Positions 1 through 9,585 of a stretch of 64,000 nucleotides of DNA are shown piece after piece. The stretch lies in assembly GCA_025359965.1 (NCBI GenBank), contig JANYDC010000028.1, positions 1 through 64,000 on the forward strand, given 5' to 3'. How positions within the stretch are numbered: position 1 is the stretch's first letter; each line of letters opens with the position of its first letter. The stretch is from Pedosphaera sp. (lineage in GTDB: Bacteria > Verrucomicrobiota > Verrucomicrobiia > Limisphaerales > SXQI01). The translations under genes and the position numbers were made by a program. The notes under the pieces were generated by a model that saw nothing but the letters and a program-made list of their open reading frames with translations, was not told the DNA's origin and did no database searches.

Positions 1-90
1 GACGAAATCCACAACCCATCTACTCAAAATCCACACCGGATTTTTAACATTATTTCAGTTTCTGGAAGTGCCCTCAAGGCTGCTGACATT

Positions 91-423
91 GTGGTTAATG
101 TGCCGCAGGCCGTCGCACAACGATTTGCCAACTTCCTCGAAGACGGAACCCCCGCATGCCAGATACATGGAGACACCGTGGCTGCATTTCAATGTTCAAA
201 ATGCGGGATCACCCTCTGCCCCGCCTGCGTGCGGCGGACCGGCCTGACTGGTTCTGCGGCACTCTATTTCTGTCTGGAATGCTCTGGCAAATGCGTGGAA
301 CTGGAACAATCGGAACGTGCGCCGACCAAAAAAAGCGCAATTCCCGGTCTGAGCAAATTAAGTGATACGTTGCACCTCGCGCGCCCCATCTTCATGGATT
401 TTATGAAAGGTAAGAAGAAATGA
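91..423 (+). CDS. B-box-type zinc-finger protein (start may lie upstream)
   Basis: Small protein of about 110 residues whose middle holds paired metal ligands: CQIH, CSKC, CPAC and CLEC (residues about 23 to 66). The spacing resembles a B-box or double zinc ribbon, a fold that bacteria often place at the N-terminus of membrane proteins. No enzyme domain follows; the tail is basic and ends in KGKKK. The start is uncertain. GTG at 91 is the first listed start, but the frame stays open back to base 1, so the true gene could begin before the window. The stop lies 25 bases before the ATPase gene, so the two probably share a transcript. The metal-binding role is inferred from cysteine spacing; the function is unknown. 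Confidence 0.65.
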   Translation: MVNVPQAVAQRFANFLEDGTPACQIHGDTVAAFQCSKCGITLCPACVRRTGLTGSAALYFCLECSGKCVELEQSERAPTKKSAIPGLSKLSDTLHLARPIFMDFMKGKKK

Positions 424-448
424 CTCAAATGGAAGAAAAGGCTTGGAA

Positions 449-1666
449 ATGAATTTCACCACTCAATACCTGCAGTCCGTCAATGATTACAAGGACATCG
501 AGACCGGACCTCTGGTTAATTATTTAATCCAGGATGCAGTGGCGGCCGGGGCCAGTGACATCCACATTGAGCCATGGGAAAGCTCTCTGGCCGTCAGGGT
601 GCGACTCAGCGGGGTTTTGAGCGAACTGGTTCACTTGCCTTTGGACCTGCTCGAAAAAATTTCAGGCCGCCTGAAAGTCATGGCTGAATTGATCAGTTAT
701 CAGACAGACCTGCCCCAGGAAGGCCATGTCCCCGCCAGTCCGGAAGTGGCCAACGTCGAACTCCGTCTCTCCTTCTTTCCATCCGTGCGCGGTGAAAAAA
801 TAGTCATCCGTGTTTTTGATCCCAAACATCGCGACTTTGATCTGGAAAAACTTGGCTTCGACAACGAATCGCTGCACACGTTCGTCTCCCTCCTTTCCAA
901 GCCAAGTGGGTTAATCCTGCTAACCGGTCCCACCGGCTCCGGAAAAACCACCGCGATTTATTCGGCCCTCCACTATCTCCAACAACGAGCAGGTCCTTCC
1001 GTGAGCATAAGCACGGTGGAGGATCCTGTAGAAGTTCACCTACCCATGATCTGCCAGGCGCAGGTCAACCGCGCCCGCGAATTCACCTACCCAATCGCTT
1101 TGCGGTCACTCATGCGACAGGACCCTGAGGTGATCATGATCGGAGAAATTCGAGATGCCGAAACTGCCGCCATAGCCGTGCAGGCAGGCATGACCGGGCA
1201 CTTGGTGATCAGCACGATTCACAGCGGGACGACAGCCGGAGTTTTCGCGCGGCTGATCAACATGGAAATCGAACCTTTCCTGCTATCATCCAGCATCATC
1301 GGGGTTCTGGGCGTGCGATTGATTCGCAATAACTGTCCACGATGCTCGACGATTGTTGATTGTCCACCCTCCGCAGCCAAATTGATCCCTCCTGAGATGC
1401 TCGAAGGAGCAGTTTTCATGAAGGGCGAAGGCTGCGATCATTGCCAGCACACTGGTTTTATGGGTAGGAGCGCGCTGACAGAAATGTTTGTCACAGACGA
1501 AGTAATACGCGATGCCATCCTGCAAAAACTGCCCACCCGCAGCCTTCAGAACATTGCGGTAAGCCAAGGCATGCGAACCCTTTGGATGGCCGGAATGCAG
1601 AGAGCGGTTCGAGGCATGAGCACCATGGAGGAAGTCATTAGAGTTGTGGCCTCCGATCAAGTTTGA
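449..1666 (+). CDS. GspE/PilB-type secretion or pilus assembly ATPase, short form
   Basis: Hexameric cytoplasmic ATPase that powers type II secretion or type IV pilus assembly. Visible motifs: Walker A GPTGSGKTT (residues 160-168), aspartate-box region STVEDPVE, Walker B DPEVIMIGEIRD, histidine box TGHLVISTIHS, and a C-terminal zinc site CPRC (296-299) and CDHC (329-332) typical of GspE and PilB but absent from PilT. At 405 residues it is shorter than usual GspE (about 500) because the N-terminal docking domain is missing. ATG 449 is preferred over TTG 443 because a purine-rich GGAAGAAAAGG lies 7 bases upstream. The upstream zinc-finger gene and the GspB and ExeA-like genes at 38-40 kb fit a dispersed secretion/pilus gene set. 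Whether it serves secretion or pili cannot be decided here. Confidence 0.88.
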   Translation: MNFTTQYLQSVNDYKDIETGPLVNYLIQDAVAAGASDIHIEPWESSLAVRVRLSGVLSELVHLPLDLLEKISGRLKVMAELISYQTDLPQEGHVPASPEVANVELRLSFFPSVRGEKIVIRVFDPKHRDFDLEKLGFDNESLHTFVSLLSKPSGLILLTGPTGSGKTTAIYSALHYLQQRAGPSVSISTVEDPVEVHLPMICQAQVNRAREFTYPIALRSLMRQDPEVIMIGEIRDAETAAIAVQAGMTGHLVISTIHSGTTAGVFARLINMEIEPFLLSSSIIGVLGVRLIRNNCPRCSTIVDCPPSAAKLIPPEMLEGAVFMKGEGCDHCQHTGFMGRSALTEMFVTDEVIRDAILQKLPTRSLQNIAVSQGMRTLWMAGMQRAVRGMSTMEEVIRVVASDQV

Positions 1667-1955
1667 TTGAAACAGACGGGCTAATCTCCGTTTTTTGGAG
1701 GTTTGGGCCGCTCCGCAATCCTGTGCATTTTGGCAGGAAGCGAAGCAGACCGGCTCGGTGTCCTCTCATTTTCGAGTTCTGCCTCCAATCAAGCTTTGCC
1801 GAGGGATCCTTCCTCCATACAATACGGCAGTTTGAGTCCAAAACCGCTTTGAAAATCGGTGTCCACGCTTCGCTTTGCCACCGCCAAAAATCCGTGCTTC
1901 TCCCGAACCAAACTCCGCAATGTCTGACCACAACCCGGCGAGCACTAATTAAACG
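1667..1955. repeat. Noncoding stretch resembling a dispersed verrucomicrobial repeat
   Basis: There is no convincing gene between the ATPase stop and the promoter at 1956. Both strands carry ORFs of about 97 codons (1638-1931 minus, 1663-1959 plus) without ribosome-binding sites. The minus-strand translation contains EAWTPIFKAVLDSNCR and RKDPSAKLDWRQNSKMRG, strings I remember as recurring in short hypothetical proteins of related genomes, which would point to a repeated noncoding element rather than a gene. No second copy was seen in this window, so the repeat status rests on memory only. Confidence 0.3.
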
Positions 1956-1984
1956 TTGACTATGTACATTTAACGCACTATAGT
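1956..1984 (+). promoter_or_regulatory. Sigma-70-type promoter for the 2006-6384 genes
   Basis: A -35 box TTGACT (1956-1961) and a -10 box TATAGT (1979-1984) are separated by exactly 17 bases, near consensus for the housekeeping sigma factor. Transcription would start near 1991, only about 15 bases before the ATG at 2006. It is the best promoter ahead of the asparagine-synthetase-like/radical SAM/FAD cassette. Confidence 0.65.
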
Positions 1985-2005
1985 GGGCGCATATTCAACC
2001 TTGCT

Positions 2006-2452
2006 ATGCAACACACAATCAACTCCAACCTCTCCGACATCCCCTCAGACTTCACCTCCACTCAAATAGCTCTCCTCAATGAGATTCGCGATAAAGCCAT
2101 CGCCACCGTCCGGAAGGAGGGCGTAAAAATGTCCGAGATCAACAGCGCTCTCAACGTCTTAATCAAAGTAGAAAAACAATTCTTCATCCTCACCCATCGC
2201 CGCATTCCAGGCCAAAAAAGCAAGAAATCGCGTCGCGACCCCCCCTCAATCCTTCCCTTCGCTCCGGATGGGGACTCCGATCAATCTGATTCCTCTTCTC
2301 CCACCCCTTCTGAGCTATGTCCTGAAACGCCACTCCCGCTCCCTCCTTTGCCCGACCGGTTGGAATCGTTCTGCGATCTAAAACAAAAAGGTTTTCGTTC
2401 CGAATCCTGCCGCGCCTGCATCAATGGATTATGTTGTATTCCGAAGCAATAA
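2006..2452 (+). CDS. Hypothetical protein with Cys-rich C-terminus
   Basis: A 148-residue protein of no family I recognise. The first 70 residues look helical (STQIALLNEIRDKAIATVRKE and a following amphipathic stretch). A basic patch (GQKSKKSRRD) follows, then a Pro/Ser-rich low-complexity segment, and a C-terminal tail with five cysteines: ESFCDL, SCRACINGLCC. No signal peptide or membrane segment is visible. It is probably a real gene because a near-consensus promoter sits 15 bases ahead of its ATG. It lies 107 bases upstream of the asparagine-synthetase-like gene on the same strand and may belong to that transcript, but no function can be claimed. Confidence 0.55.
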   Translation: MQHTINSNLSDIPSDFTSTQIALLNEIRDKAIATVRKEGVKMSEINSALNVLIKVEKQFFILTHRRIPGQKSKKSRRDPPSILPFAPDGDSDQSDSSSPTPSELCPETPLPLPPLPDRLESFCDLKQKGFRSESCRACINGLCCIPKQ

Positions 2453-2559
2453 CACTCCCAAAGGTAGTGCGGATTTTTCCACGCCACCCCTAAGGTGACG
2501 CGAGTTGGCTCACGACATCTGATTTGCGTCCTTTCTGACTGCTGCATATCATCCGATTC

Positions 2560-3879
2560 ATGCACCAGTACATTGAGCGTGTTGTTGATCTCTTGCCATC
2601 CGAGTCAAACCACATCTGGAACATGCCGGTGGTAGAGGCCCAAGCCCGAGTTCTCAGCGCCGATCCGTCCAAAGTCAGGGAAATCGAAGGTTCGTTCGCC
2701 TTGATCGCTCGCGAAGGCAAAACCGTTCGGATGGCTCGCTCACTCGATCGTCCCATGCGCTATTTTCTAGCCAAGCGTCAGGAAGGCCCGGCTCTGGTGG
2801 TGGCCGAACGAATCGACCAGATCAAAGCGTGGTTACAAAGCGAAGGCTTCGGTGGTCAATTTCACCCCAGCTACACCCGGATGGTGCCCGCCCATTACAT
2901 CACCGAAATCCAACTGTTGGGCTGCCCGGATCCAGACCCCACTTACACTCGATACTTCGATCCCAAACGCGAACAGCTTTCCACGGATCTCGACGATATT
3001 GGCCGCCGCTATGTTGGCGCGATGGCCGATGAAATCCAAAAATGGCTCAAACAAATTCCCGGAGCAGAGCCGATTGGAGTCTGTTTTTCCGGCGGCATCG
3101 ACAGCGGCGCGGTCTTTGTGGTGACTTATTACATGATGCAAAAGCTGGGCATGAATCCATCTCGCCTCAAAGCATTCACGTTGAGCATTGAAGACGGTCC
3201 GGACTTGAAGCAGGCCCAAACTTTTGTTTCATCTCTTGGCCTCAATCTATTTCTCGAAGCCGTCCCCGCAAAACTGGCTGATCTTGACCCATTGGAGACC
3301 GTCCGTGTTATAGAGGATTACAAACCGCTTGATGTCGAATCAGCCACCATGGCCATGGCCTTGCTGCGCGGCATCCGCCAGCGTTACCCCGAATGGCGTT
3401 ATCTCATCGACGGAGACGGCGGCGACGAAAATCTCAAGGATTACCCCATTGAGGAAAACCCCGAACTCACCATCCGCAGCGTCGTCCACAATCAAATGCT
3501 GTACCAGGAAGGATGGGGAGTCGGACGCATCAAACATTCCCTGACTTACTCCGGCGGACTCAGCCGCTCCTACACCCGCACCTACGCGCCGGGCCGACAC
3601 TTTGGTTTTGACGGCTTCAGCCCTTTCACCCGCCCCAACGTGATTGAAGTGGCCGAAGGCATTCCATTCATCGATCTAACGAATTATGACGTCGCGCGCC
3701 TCTACGAGTTGAAGGGCGAAATTGTTGGCCGCGGAGTCAAACAAATCACCGGCATGGAAATGCCCATCCACCCCAAACGCCGTTTCCAACACGGTGCAGT
3801 CACTCAAACCCTACTCCGCACCCGCCTGCCCGACCAGGAAGCCTACTACCGCCGCCATTTCCTCTCCCTCCACGCGTGA
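2560..3879 (+). CDS. Asparagine synthetase-like ATP-pyrophosphatase without glutaminase Cys
   Basis: A 439-residue protein with the adenylating domain of class B asparagine synthetases: the PP-loop FSGGIDSG (S177-G183) binds ATP pyrophosphate, and DGDGGDEN further on resembles the second conserved segment of the fold. The first 110 residues still look like a worn-down class II glutaminase domain (GSFALIAREGKTVRMARSLD), but residue 2 is His instead of the catalytic Cys, so glutamine-derived ammonia is unlikely. Known family members with this loss, such as beta-lactam synthetase, close a lactam ring, and lasso cyclases also adenylate a carboxylate; the substrate here is unknown. The next gene starts with GTG inside this stop codon (GTGA), indicating translational coupling. 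Confidence 0.8.
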   Translation: MHQYIERVVDLLPSESNHIWNMPVVEAQARVLSADPSKVREIEGSFALIAREGKTVRMARSLDRPMRYFLAKRQEGPALVVAERIDQIKAWLQSEGFGGQFHPSYTRMVPAHYITEIQLLGCPDPDPTYTRYFDPKREQLSTDLDDIGRRYVGAMADEIQKWLKQIPGAEPIGVCFSGGIDSGAVFVVTYYMMQKLGMNPSRLKAFTLSIEDGPDLKQAQTFVSSLGLNLFLEAVPAKLADLDPLETVRVIEDYKPLDVESATMAMALLRGIRQRYPEWRYLIDGDGGDENLKDYPIEENPELTIRSVVHNQMLYQEGWGVGRIKHSLTYSGGLSRSYTRTYAPGRHFGFDGFSPFTRPNVIEVAEGIPFIDLTNYDVARLYELKGEIVGRGVKQITGMEMPIHPKRRFQHGAVTQTLLRTRLPDQEAYYRRHFLSLHA

Positions 3880-4862
3880 CGGCGTATCCTGCTTCACCCG
3901 CCGAACGCACCCGGTGGATCACCAGCCAACGCCCGCCTCGCCGCGAGGTCGGGGTAAACCATCCGCGCGCGGTCTTCCGTGAACAAGAGGTGGATCGAAG
4001 CGGAATCCTGCGCGACGTGCTGACCGTCATTTTGACCGGTCGCGAATGCCCGTGGAAATGCCTGATGTGCGACCTCTGGCGGGATACTTCCCTCACCCCC
4101 ATCCCACCGGGAGCGGTGGTTCGCCAAATCGAATCCGTTCTGTCGCAACATCCTCAACCGGAAGTAATCAAGCTCTACAACGCAGGCAGCTTTTTCGATC
4201 CGTTGTCCGTTCCACCTCAGGATGATGCGTCCATCGCCACACTTCTCCAAGGCATAGGCCGAGTCGTGGTGGAGTGTCATCCTCATTTGATCGGCAAGCG
4301 CGCCTTCGATTTCCGGGACCGCCTCAGCGCAAAACTGGAAATTGCCGTGGGGTTGGAAACCGTTGATCCCATCGCGCTCGACCGCCTAAATAAACGCGTC
4401 AGCCTGGAAACATTCTGTCGTGTGGGTGAAAAATTGCATGAGGAGAAGATCGACCTGCGAACCTTCATCTTGGTGCAGCCCCCTTTTCAGCCTGCCAACG
4501 AAGCCATTCGCTGGGCCTTTAAATCAGCTGCCTTCGCAATATGTGAAATGGGAACTGGAGTAGTCAGCCTGATCCCCACCCGCTCCGCCGAAGGCGCAAT
4601 GGAAACCCTCCGGCAAAGTGGAGACTTCACTCCGCCCACACTGAAACTTTTTCTCGAAGCCGTGCGCAGGGTCCATCAAACAATGGCCGCGGACGCACGC
4701 ATCCTGGCGGATGTCTGGGATCTGGAATCGTTCGGCGAAAGCGCAGAAATCACGCGCTCCATCCGCGAGGAACTCATCCGCCTCAACCTCAGCCAGTCAG
4801 CCACCCGGAGCGAGGGTCTTCGACCCGCAGCACCTTCACAAGACAATCATGATTCCCGCTGA
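3876..4862 (+). CDS. Radical SAM protein, RaSEA-like
   Basis: A 328-residue radical S-adenosylmethionine enzyme. The 4Fe-4S motif is CPWKCLMC (C58, C62, C65), preceded by the beta strand DVLTVILTGRE. The core segments KLYNAGSFFDP, KLEIAVGLETVDPIALDRLNK and ILVQPPFQPANEAIRWAFKS resemble the TIGR01210/RaSEA family, whose archaeal members act in archaeosine tRNA modification; bacterial relatives have no established role as far as I know. The GTG start overlaps the preceding stop by four bases, and the 3' end overlaps the FAD oxidoreductase gene by 14 bases, so the three proteins are made as a unit. RaSEA-like is a resemblance, not a proven assignment; the substrate is unknown. Confidence 0.78.
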   Translation: MTAYPASPAERTRWITSQRPPRREVGVNHPRAVFREQEVDRSGILRDVLTVILTGRECPWKCLMCDLWRDTSLTPIPPGAVVRQIESVLSQHPQPEVIKLYNAGSFFDPLSVPPQDDASIATLLQGIGRVVVECHPHLIGKRAFDFRDRLSAKLEIAVGLETVDPIALDRLNKRVSLETFCRVGEKLHEEKIDLRTFILVQPPFQPANEAIRWAFKSAAFAICEMGTGVVSLIPTRSAEGAMETLRQSGDFTPPTLKLFLEAVRRVHQTMAADARILADVWDLESFGESAEITRSIREELIRLNLSQSATRSEGLRPAAPSQDNHDSR

Positions 4863-6384
4863 AACTTCTTACGACGTGGTAGTCGTCGGCTCCGGATTCG
4901 CGGGCACCCTGCTGGCCATGGCTTTGCACCAGCACGGGCGCAAAGTGGCTTTGATTGAGCGAGGACGTCATCCCCGCTTTGCCATCGGTGAATCGAGCAC
5001 GCCCCTCGCAAACCTTCTCTTGGAAGAGATCGCTGACGAATTCAACCTGCCTCGCCTTCGTACCCTCTCCAAATACGGATCGTGGCAGGAACACCACTCG
5101 GACATAGCGTGCGGGTTGAAGCGTGGCTTCAGCTTCTATAAACATACCCCCGGCGCACGACTTCGGGCCGATGACCTATCTAACCAACTGCTCTTCGCCG
5201 CGAGCCCCAATGACCGCATTTCAGACATGCACTGGTACCGGCCGGACTTCGACCACTTTCTGGTACGACAAGCCTGCGAACTCGGTCTGCGGTACGAGGA
5301 CGAAGCTGAACTCACCGAGGCAACCCAGTGTAATGAGGGAGTTTGGACCCTTCGCATCAAAGGCCGCACCGAGCCCATCACATGCGCATTTGTCGTCGAT
5401 GCCACAGGCCCCTGCGGATGGTTGGCCAAACACTTCAATCTGCCCGTGCGCGGTTTGCCCGAGTTGCCCGCCATGGAAAGTCTGTACGCGCATTTTAGCG
5501 GCTTGGAACGGCTGGATGCCATCGACCCTCAATTCACCCAATGCGGGCTCCCCTACCCTGTGGACGACGCCGCGCTGCATCACATTATCGACGAAGGATG
5601 GATGTGGATGCTCCGCTTTAACAATGGACTCACCAGCGCGGGCTTTATTCTCAAGCCGAACGTTGCCGAGCGAATTCGCACCTCGTCACCCCAAGCGCTA
5701 TGGGATCATTTGATCGGCCGTTATCCAACCTTGGCCAGACAGTTCCAGAACGCGCGCGCGGTCACCCCCCTCTACCATCAGCAGCGCGTGAATTTTACCG
5801 TGGATCAGATAGCAGGACCGGGTTGGGCCATGCTACCCTCCGCCGCCGGGTTCATCGATCCATTGCTCTCGACCGGTTTTGCTTTAACTCTGCTTGGGGT
5901 GCAGCGTTTGGCCCGCACATTGATTTCAGCCCCGCCAACCGAACCCGAGAGGATCGCATACCAACAGCAAACCCAGCGTGAGTTGAAGGCCACGGCCGCT
6001 TTGATCGGTGCGTTAACCGCAACCATGCCGCACTTCGACCGTTTCCGCGATCTGACCCTCCTATATTTTGCCGCAGCCAGTTACGCGGAAACAATGCGCC
6101 GTCTTGGCCGACCCGGGCTGGCACCAGGGTTTCTGCTCTGTTCTCACCCGGGATTTGGCCCTGAATTCCTCTCGATTTGCCGTTCAGCCATCGACGATCC
6201 AAAACGCGATTTCTCCGAACGTATCCAGCGTATCATTGCGCCGTTTAACGTGGCCGGGTTGGACCGTCCAAGATCCCACCCTTGGTATCCTGTTGTATTG
6301 GATGATTTATTCGCCTCCGCAGACCGCATTGGGAGCAGCCGCGAAGAATTGATGGCCATGCTGCGAACGTGCGGAGCACTATGA
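4849..6384 (+). CDS. FAD-dependent oxidoreductase, halogenase/geranylgeranyl-reductase-like
   Basis: A 511-residue flavoprotein. The Rossmann dinucleotide motif is VVVVGSGFAG (V10-G19), followed by IERG and GESSTPLANLLLEEI, the GES-S/T-P signature shared by flavin-dependent halogenases and related monooxygenases. A second FAD segment lies around PSAAGFIDPLLSTGFALTL, close to the GDAAxxxxPxxxxG pattern. The halogenase lysine and the WxWxIP motif are not present; the nearest match is GWMWMLRF, so halogenation is unlikely but oxidation or reduction of a small molecule or carrier-bound substrate is plausible. ATG 4849 was chosen over an upstream in-frame start at 4711 because homology begins immediately after it and it overlaps the radical SAM stop by only 14 bases. 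Last gene of the cassette. Confidence 0.8.
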   Translation: MIPAETSYDVVVVGSGFAGTLLAMALHQHGRKVALIERGRHPRFAIGESSTPLANLLLEEIADEFNLPRLRTLSKYGSWQEHHSDIACGLKRGFSFYKHTPGARLRADDLSNQLLFAASPNDRISDMHWYRPDFDHFLVRQACELGLRYEDEAELTEATQCNEGVWTLRIKGRTEPITCAFVVDATGPCGWLAKHFNLPVRGLPELPAMESLYAHFSGLERLDAIDPQFTQCGLPYPVDDAALHHIIDEGWMWMLRFNNGLTSAGFILKPNVAERIRTSSPQALWDHLIGRYPTLARQFQNARAVTPLYHQQRVNFTVDQIAGPGWAMLPSAAGFIDPLLSTGFALTLLGVQRLARTLISAPPTEPERIAYQQQTQRELKATAALIGALTATMPHFDRFRDLTLLYFAAASYAETMRRLGRPGLAPGFLLCSHPGFGPEFLSICRSAIDDPKRDFSERIQRIIAPFNVAGLDRPRSHPWYPVVLDDLFASADRIGSSREELMAMLRTCGAL

Positions 6385-6436
6385 AAAAGGGCAGACCCTC
6401 GCTAGAAGGCCCGCCCATTGGAAAAAGTATTCAGGA

Positions 6437-8278
<1,842 letters not shown>

Positions 8279-8314
8279 AACTCTATGTGGTTTGGCTTGC
8301 GGCGCGTGGGCATT

Positions 8315-8345
8315 AAAAAACCCACGACATCTTTGGCCGTGGGTT
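8315..8345 (-). terminator. Attenuator terminator in the ilvB leader
   Basis: On the minus strand an 8-bp stem, AACCCACG paired with CGTGGGTT, closes a short loop and runs directly into six T residues at 8320-8315. It lies between the stop of the Val/Leu-rich leader peptide and the ilvB start, where an intrinsic terminator would work as an attenuator. No gene ends here that would need a conventional terminator. Confidence 0.75.
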
Positions 8346-8363
8346 CTCGCTTCCTAATCCGGT

Positions 8364-8447
8364 TTACAACCAGCAAGAACCACCGGCCCGCCCCGCTACT
8401 ACAGCGAGGCTGCCGACTACTAGTACTTGACCGATTGCTGACATCAT
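8364..8447 (-). CDS. ilvB leader peptide (branched-chain amino acid attenuation)
   Basis: A 27-codon ORF with two consecutive ATGs (8447 and 8444), ending in TAA at 8366-8364, about 86 bases upstream of ilvB. It contains QVLVVGSLAVVAG: five Val and two Leu within thirteen residues, plus one Ile and a final Leu. This is the hallmark of leader peptides such as E. coli IvbL, where ribosome stalling at Val or Leu codons under starvation prevents formation of a downstream terminator, here the hairpin at 8315-8345. A GCGGGA stretch precedes the first ATG closely. The coding assignment is inference from composition and placement; no protein homology is expected for such peptides. Confidence 0.75.
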   Translation of the reverse strand: MMSAIGQVLVVGSLAVVAGRAGGSCWL

Positions 8448-8454
8448 TCCCGCA

Positions 8455-8484
8455 AAATTACCCCCGAGACCCACCCACGGTCAA
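8455..8484 (-). promoter_or_regulatory. Promoter of the ilvB leader
   Basis: Minus-strand -35 TTGACC (8484-8479) and -10 TAATTT (8460-8455) with an 18-base spacer. Transcription would begin near 8448, at or next to the ATG of the leader peptide, so the leader mRNA would have almost no 5' untranslated region. Confidence 0.5.
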
Positions 8485-8525
8485 GAGGGGAAAAAGCGAA
8501 ACAAAAATCATCAGGGCTACTCCTG

Positions 8526-9473
8526 TTATTTCTCAAGCACCCAGATGTTCTGGTAGAAAACTGGGTTGCCATGGCCTTGGAGGGCAAAGGGACCGGCGGT
8601 GTCGTCCTCTTTTTTGCCGTTGCCTGGGGTGTTGCTTTTGAGTTCCAGATGATCTTGAACCGTCACGCCGTTGTGTTTGACGGTGAGGACGGCGGGCTTG
8701 GTTTTAGCGCCGGAGGGATCATATTGGGCGGCGGTGAAATCGATATCGTAAGTCTGCCATACCAATGGAGGGAAACACATGTTGACCAGCGGTTTGGATA
8801 GTGTGTAAAGCCCCCCGCATTCATTGTTCTCGCCTTTCAGCCCGAAGGAATCCAGCACTTGAATTTCGTAGCGGTCCTGCACATAAACTCCGCTGTTGCC
8901 ACGATCCTGTCCGCGACCGAAGGGTTTAAAGGGCAGCAGGAATTCAAAGTGAGCGGTGAAGCTTTTGAAGCTTTGTTTGCTCTTGGTGCCAGCGGCCAAC
9001 AGCTGACGACCCTGTTCGTCCATGTGCCCGTTCTCAAAGGCATCAGTGTTCTTGCCATCAAATAGAACGACTGCACCAGCTGGAGGTTTCGCGCCAAGAG
9101 TCGGGCTGGTCCGTTCTATTTTTTCCATAGTGTAGGGACCTCCATCGGCCGTGGTGATGGTGATCTTGCCCTTCGCCAGCTCGGCGCGGTACTTGTTCTC
9201 ACCCGTGAAGACAATTTTATCGCCCTCGCGTTTGCCGGGAGTTTCAGTTCTAACCGCTTTGTCCCAGCCCGCCCCGGGAAGCCCTGTGGGATACGTCACC
9301 ATTCGGAACTCTCCGCCTCCTAGAGCGATGATCTGAGCGCCACCCCAGTCGTTTTTGTATTCACCCTGGTCGGCGTAGTCCGCACCACCGGATTTTACGT
9401 CGAGGTACGAGGGGTTGTTCTCAGCGGCATAGGCCGCGCAAGTTAAGAAAAGAAGCAGAGCGAGCGTTTTCAT
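8526..9473 (-). CDS. Secreted DUF1080 (3-keto-disaccharide hydrolase-like) protein
   Basis: A 315-residue exported protein starting with the signal peptide MKTLALLLFLTCAAYA. The C-terminal two thirds are a DUF1080 domain, a concanavalin-like jelly roll abundant in Verrucomicrobia and Planctomycetes and associated with glycoside metabolism: it runs from VVLFDGKNTDAFENG through NSGVYVQDRYEIQVLDSFG to QGHGNPVFYQNIWVLE at the very end. The N-terminal 110 residues, with YLDVKSGGADYADQGEY, form a separate small domain seen with DUF1080 in these phyla. The start at 9473 was chosen because the signal peptide begins exactly there; the frame extends 17 codons further upstream. The gene is monocistronic and faces away from yggS. 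The substrate is unknown. Confidence 0.88.
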   Translation of the reverse strand: MKTLALLLFLTCAAYAAENNPSYLDVKSGGADYADQGEYKNDWGGAQIIALGGGEFRMVTYPTGLPGAGWDKAVRTETPGKREGDKIVFTGENKYRAELAKGKITITTADGGPYTMEKIERTSPTLGAKPPAGAVVLFDGKNTDAFENGHMDEQGRQLLAAGTKSKQSFKSFTAHFEFLLPFKPFGRGQDRGNSGVYVQDRYEIQVLDSFGLKGENNECGGLYTLSKPLVNMCFPPLVWQTYDIDFTAAQYDPSGAKTKPAVLTVKHNGVTVQDHLELKSNTPGNGKKEDDTAGPFALQGHGNPVFYQNIWVLEK

Positions 9474-9585
9474 GATGATAAGGGGAATATTACCGCCGAC
9501 AGCTCCCAGAAGCAAGCAAGGCAAACCGAGCGTTTAAAAAAACCAGCGCGTTGCCATCGTGCGCGTGGAACGGTAGTTTTGGATT

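Noticed and set aside
1663-1959. Plus-strand ORF of 98 codons after the GspE-like gene
   Set aside because: No start signal and the translation is not protein-like; the stretch is better explained as a repeat-like noncoding element.
2560-3879. Canonical asparagine synthetase AsnB
   Set aside because: Residue 2 is not Cys and the N-terminal glutaminase domain is eroded, so glutamine hydrolysis is unlikely.
4849-6384. Tryptophan halogenase
   Set aside because: The WxWxIP motif and the catalytic Lys of flavin-dependent halogenases are absent, although GES-S/T-P is present.
6385-6436. Terminator between the FAD oxidoreductase and ilvB
   Set aside because: Only short GGGC/GCCC pairing and no T-run; not convincing enough to annotate.
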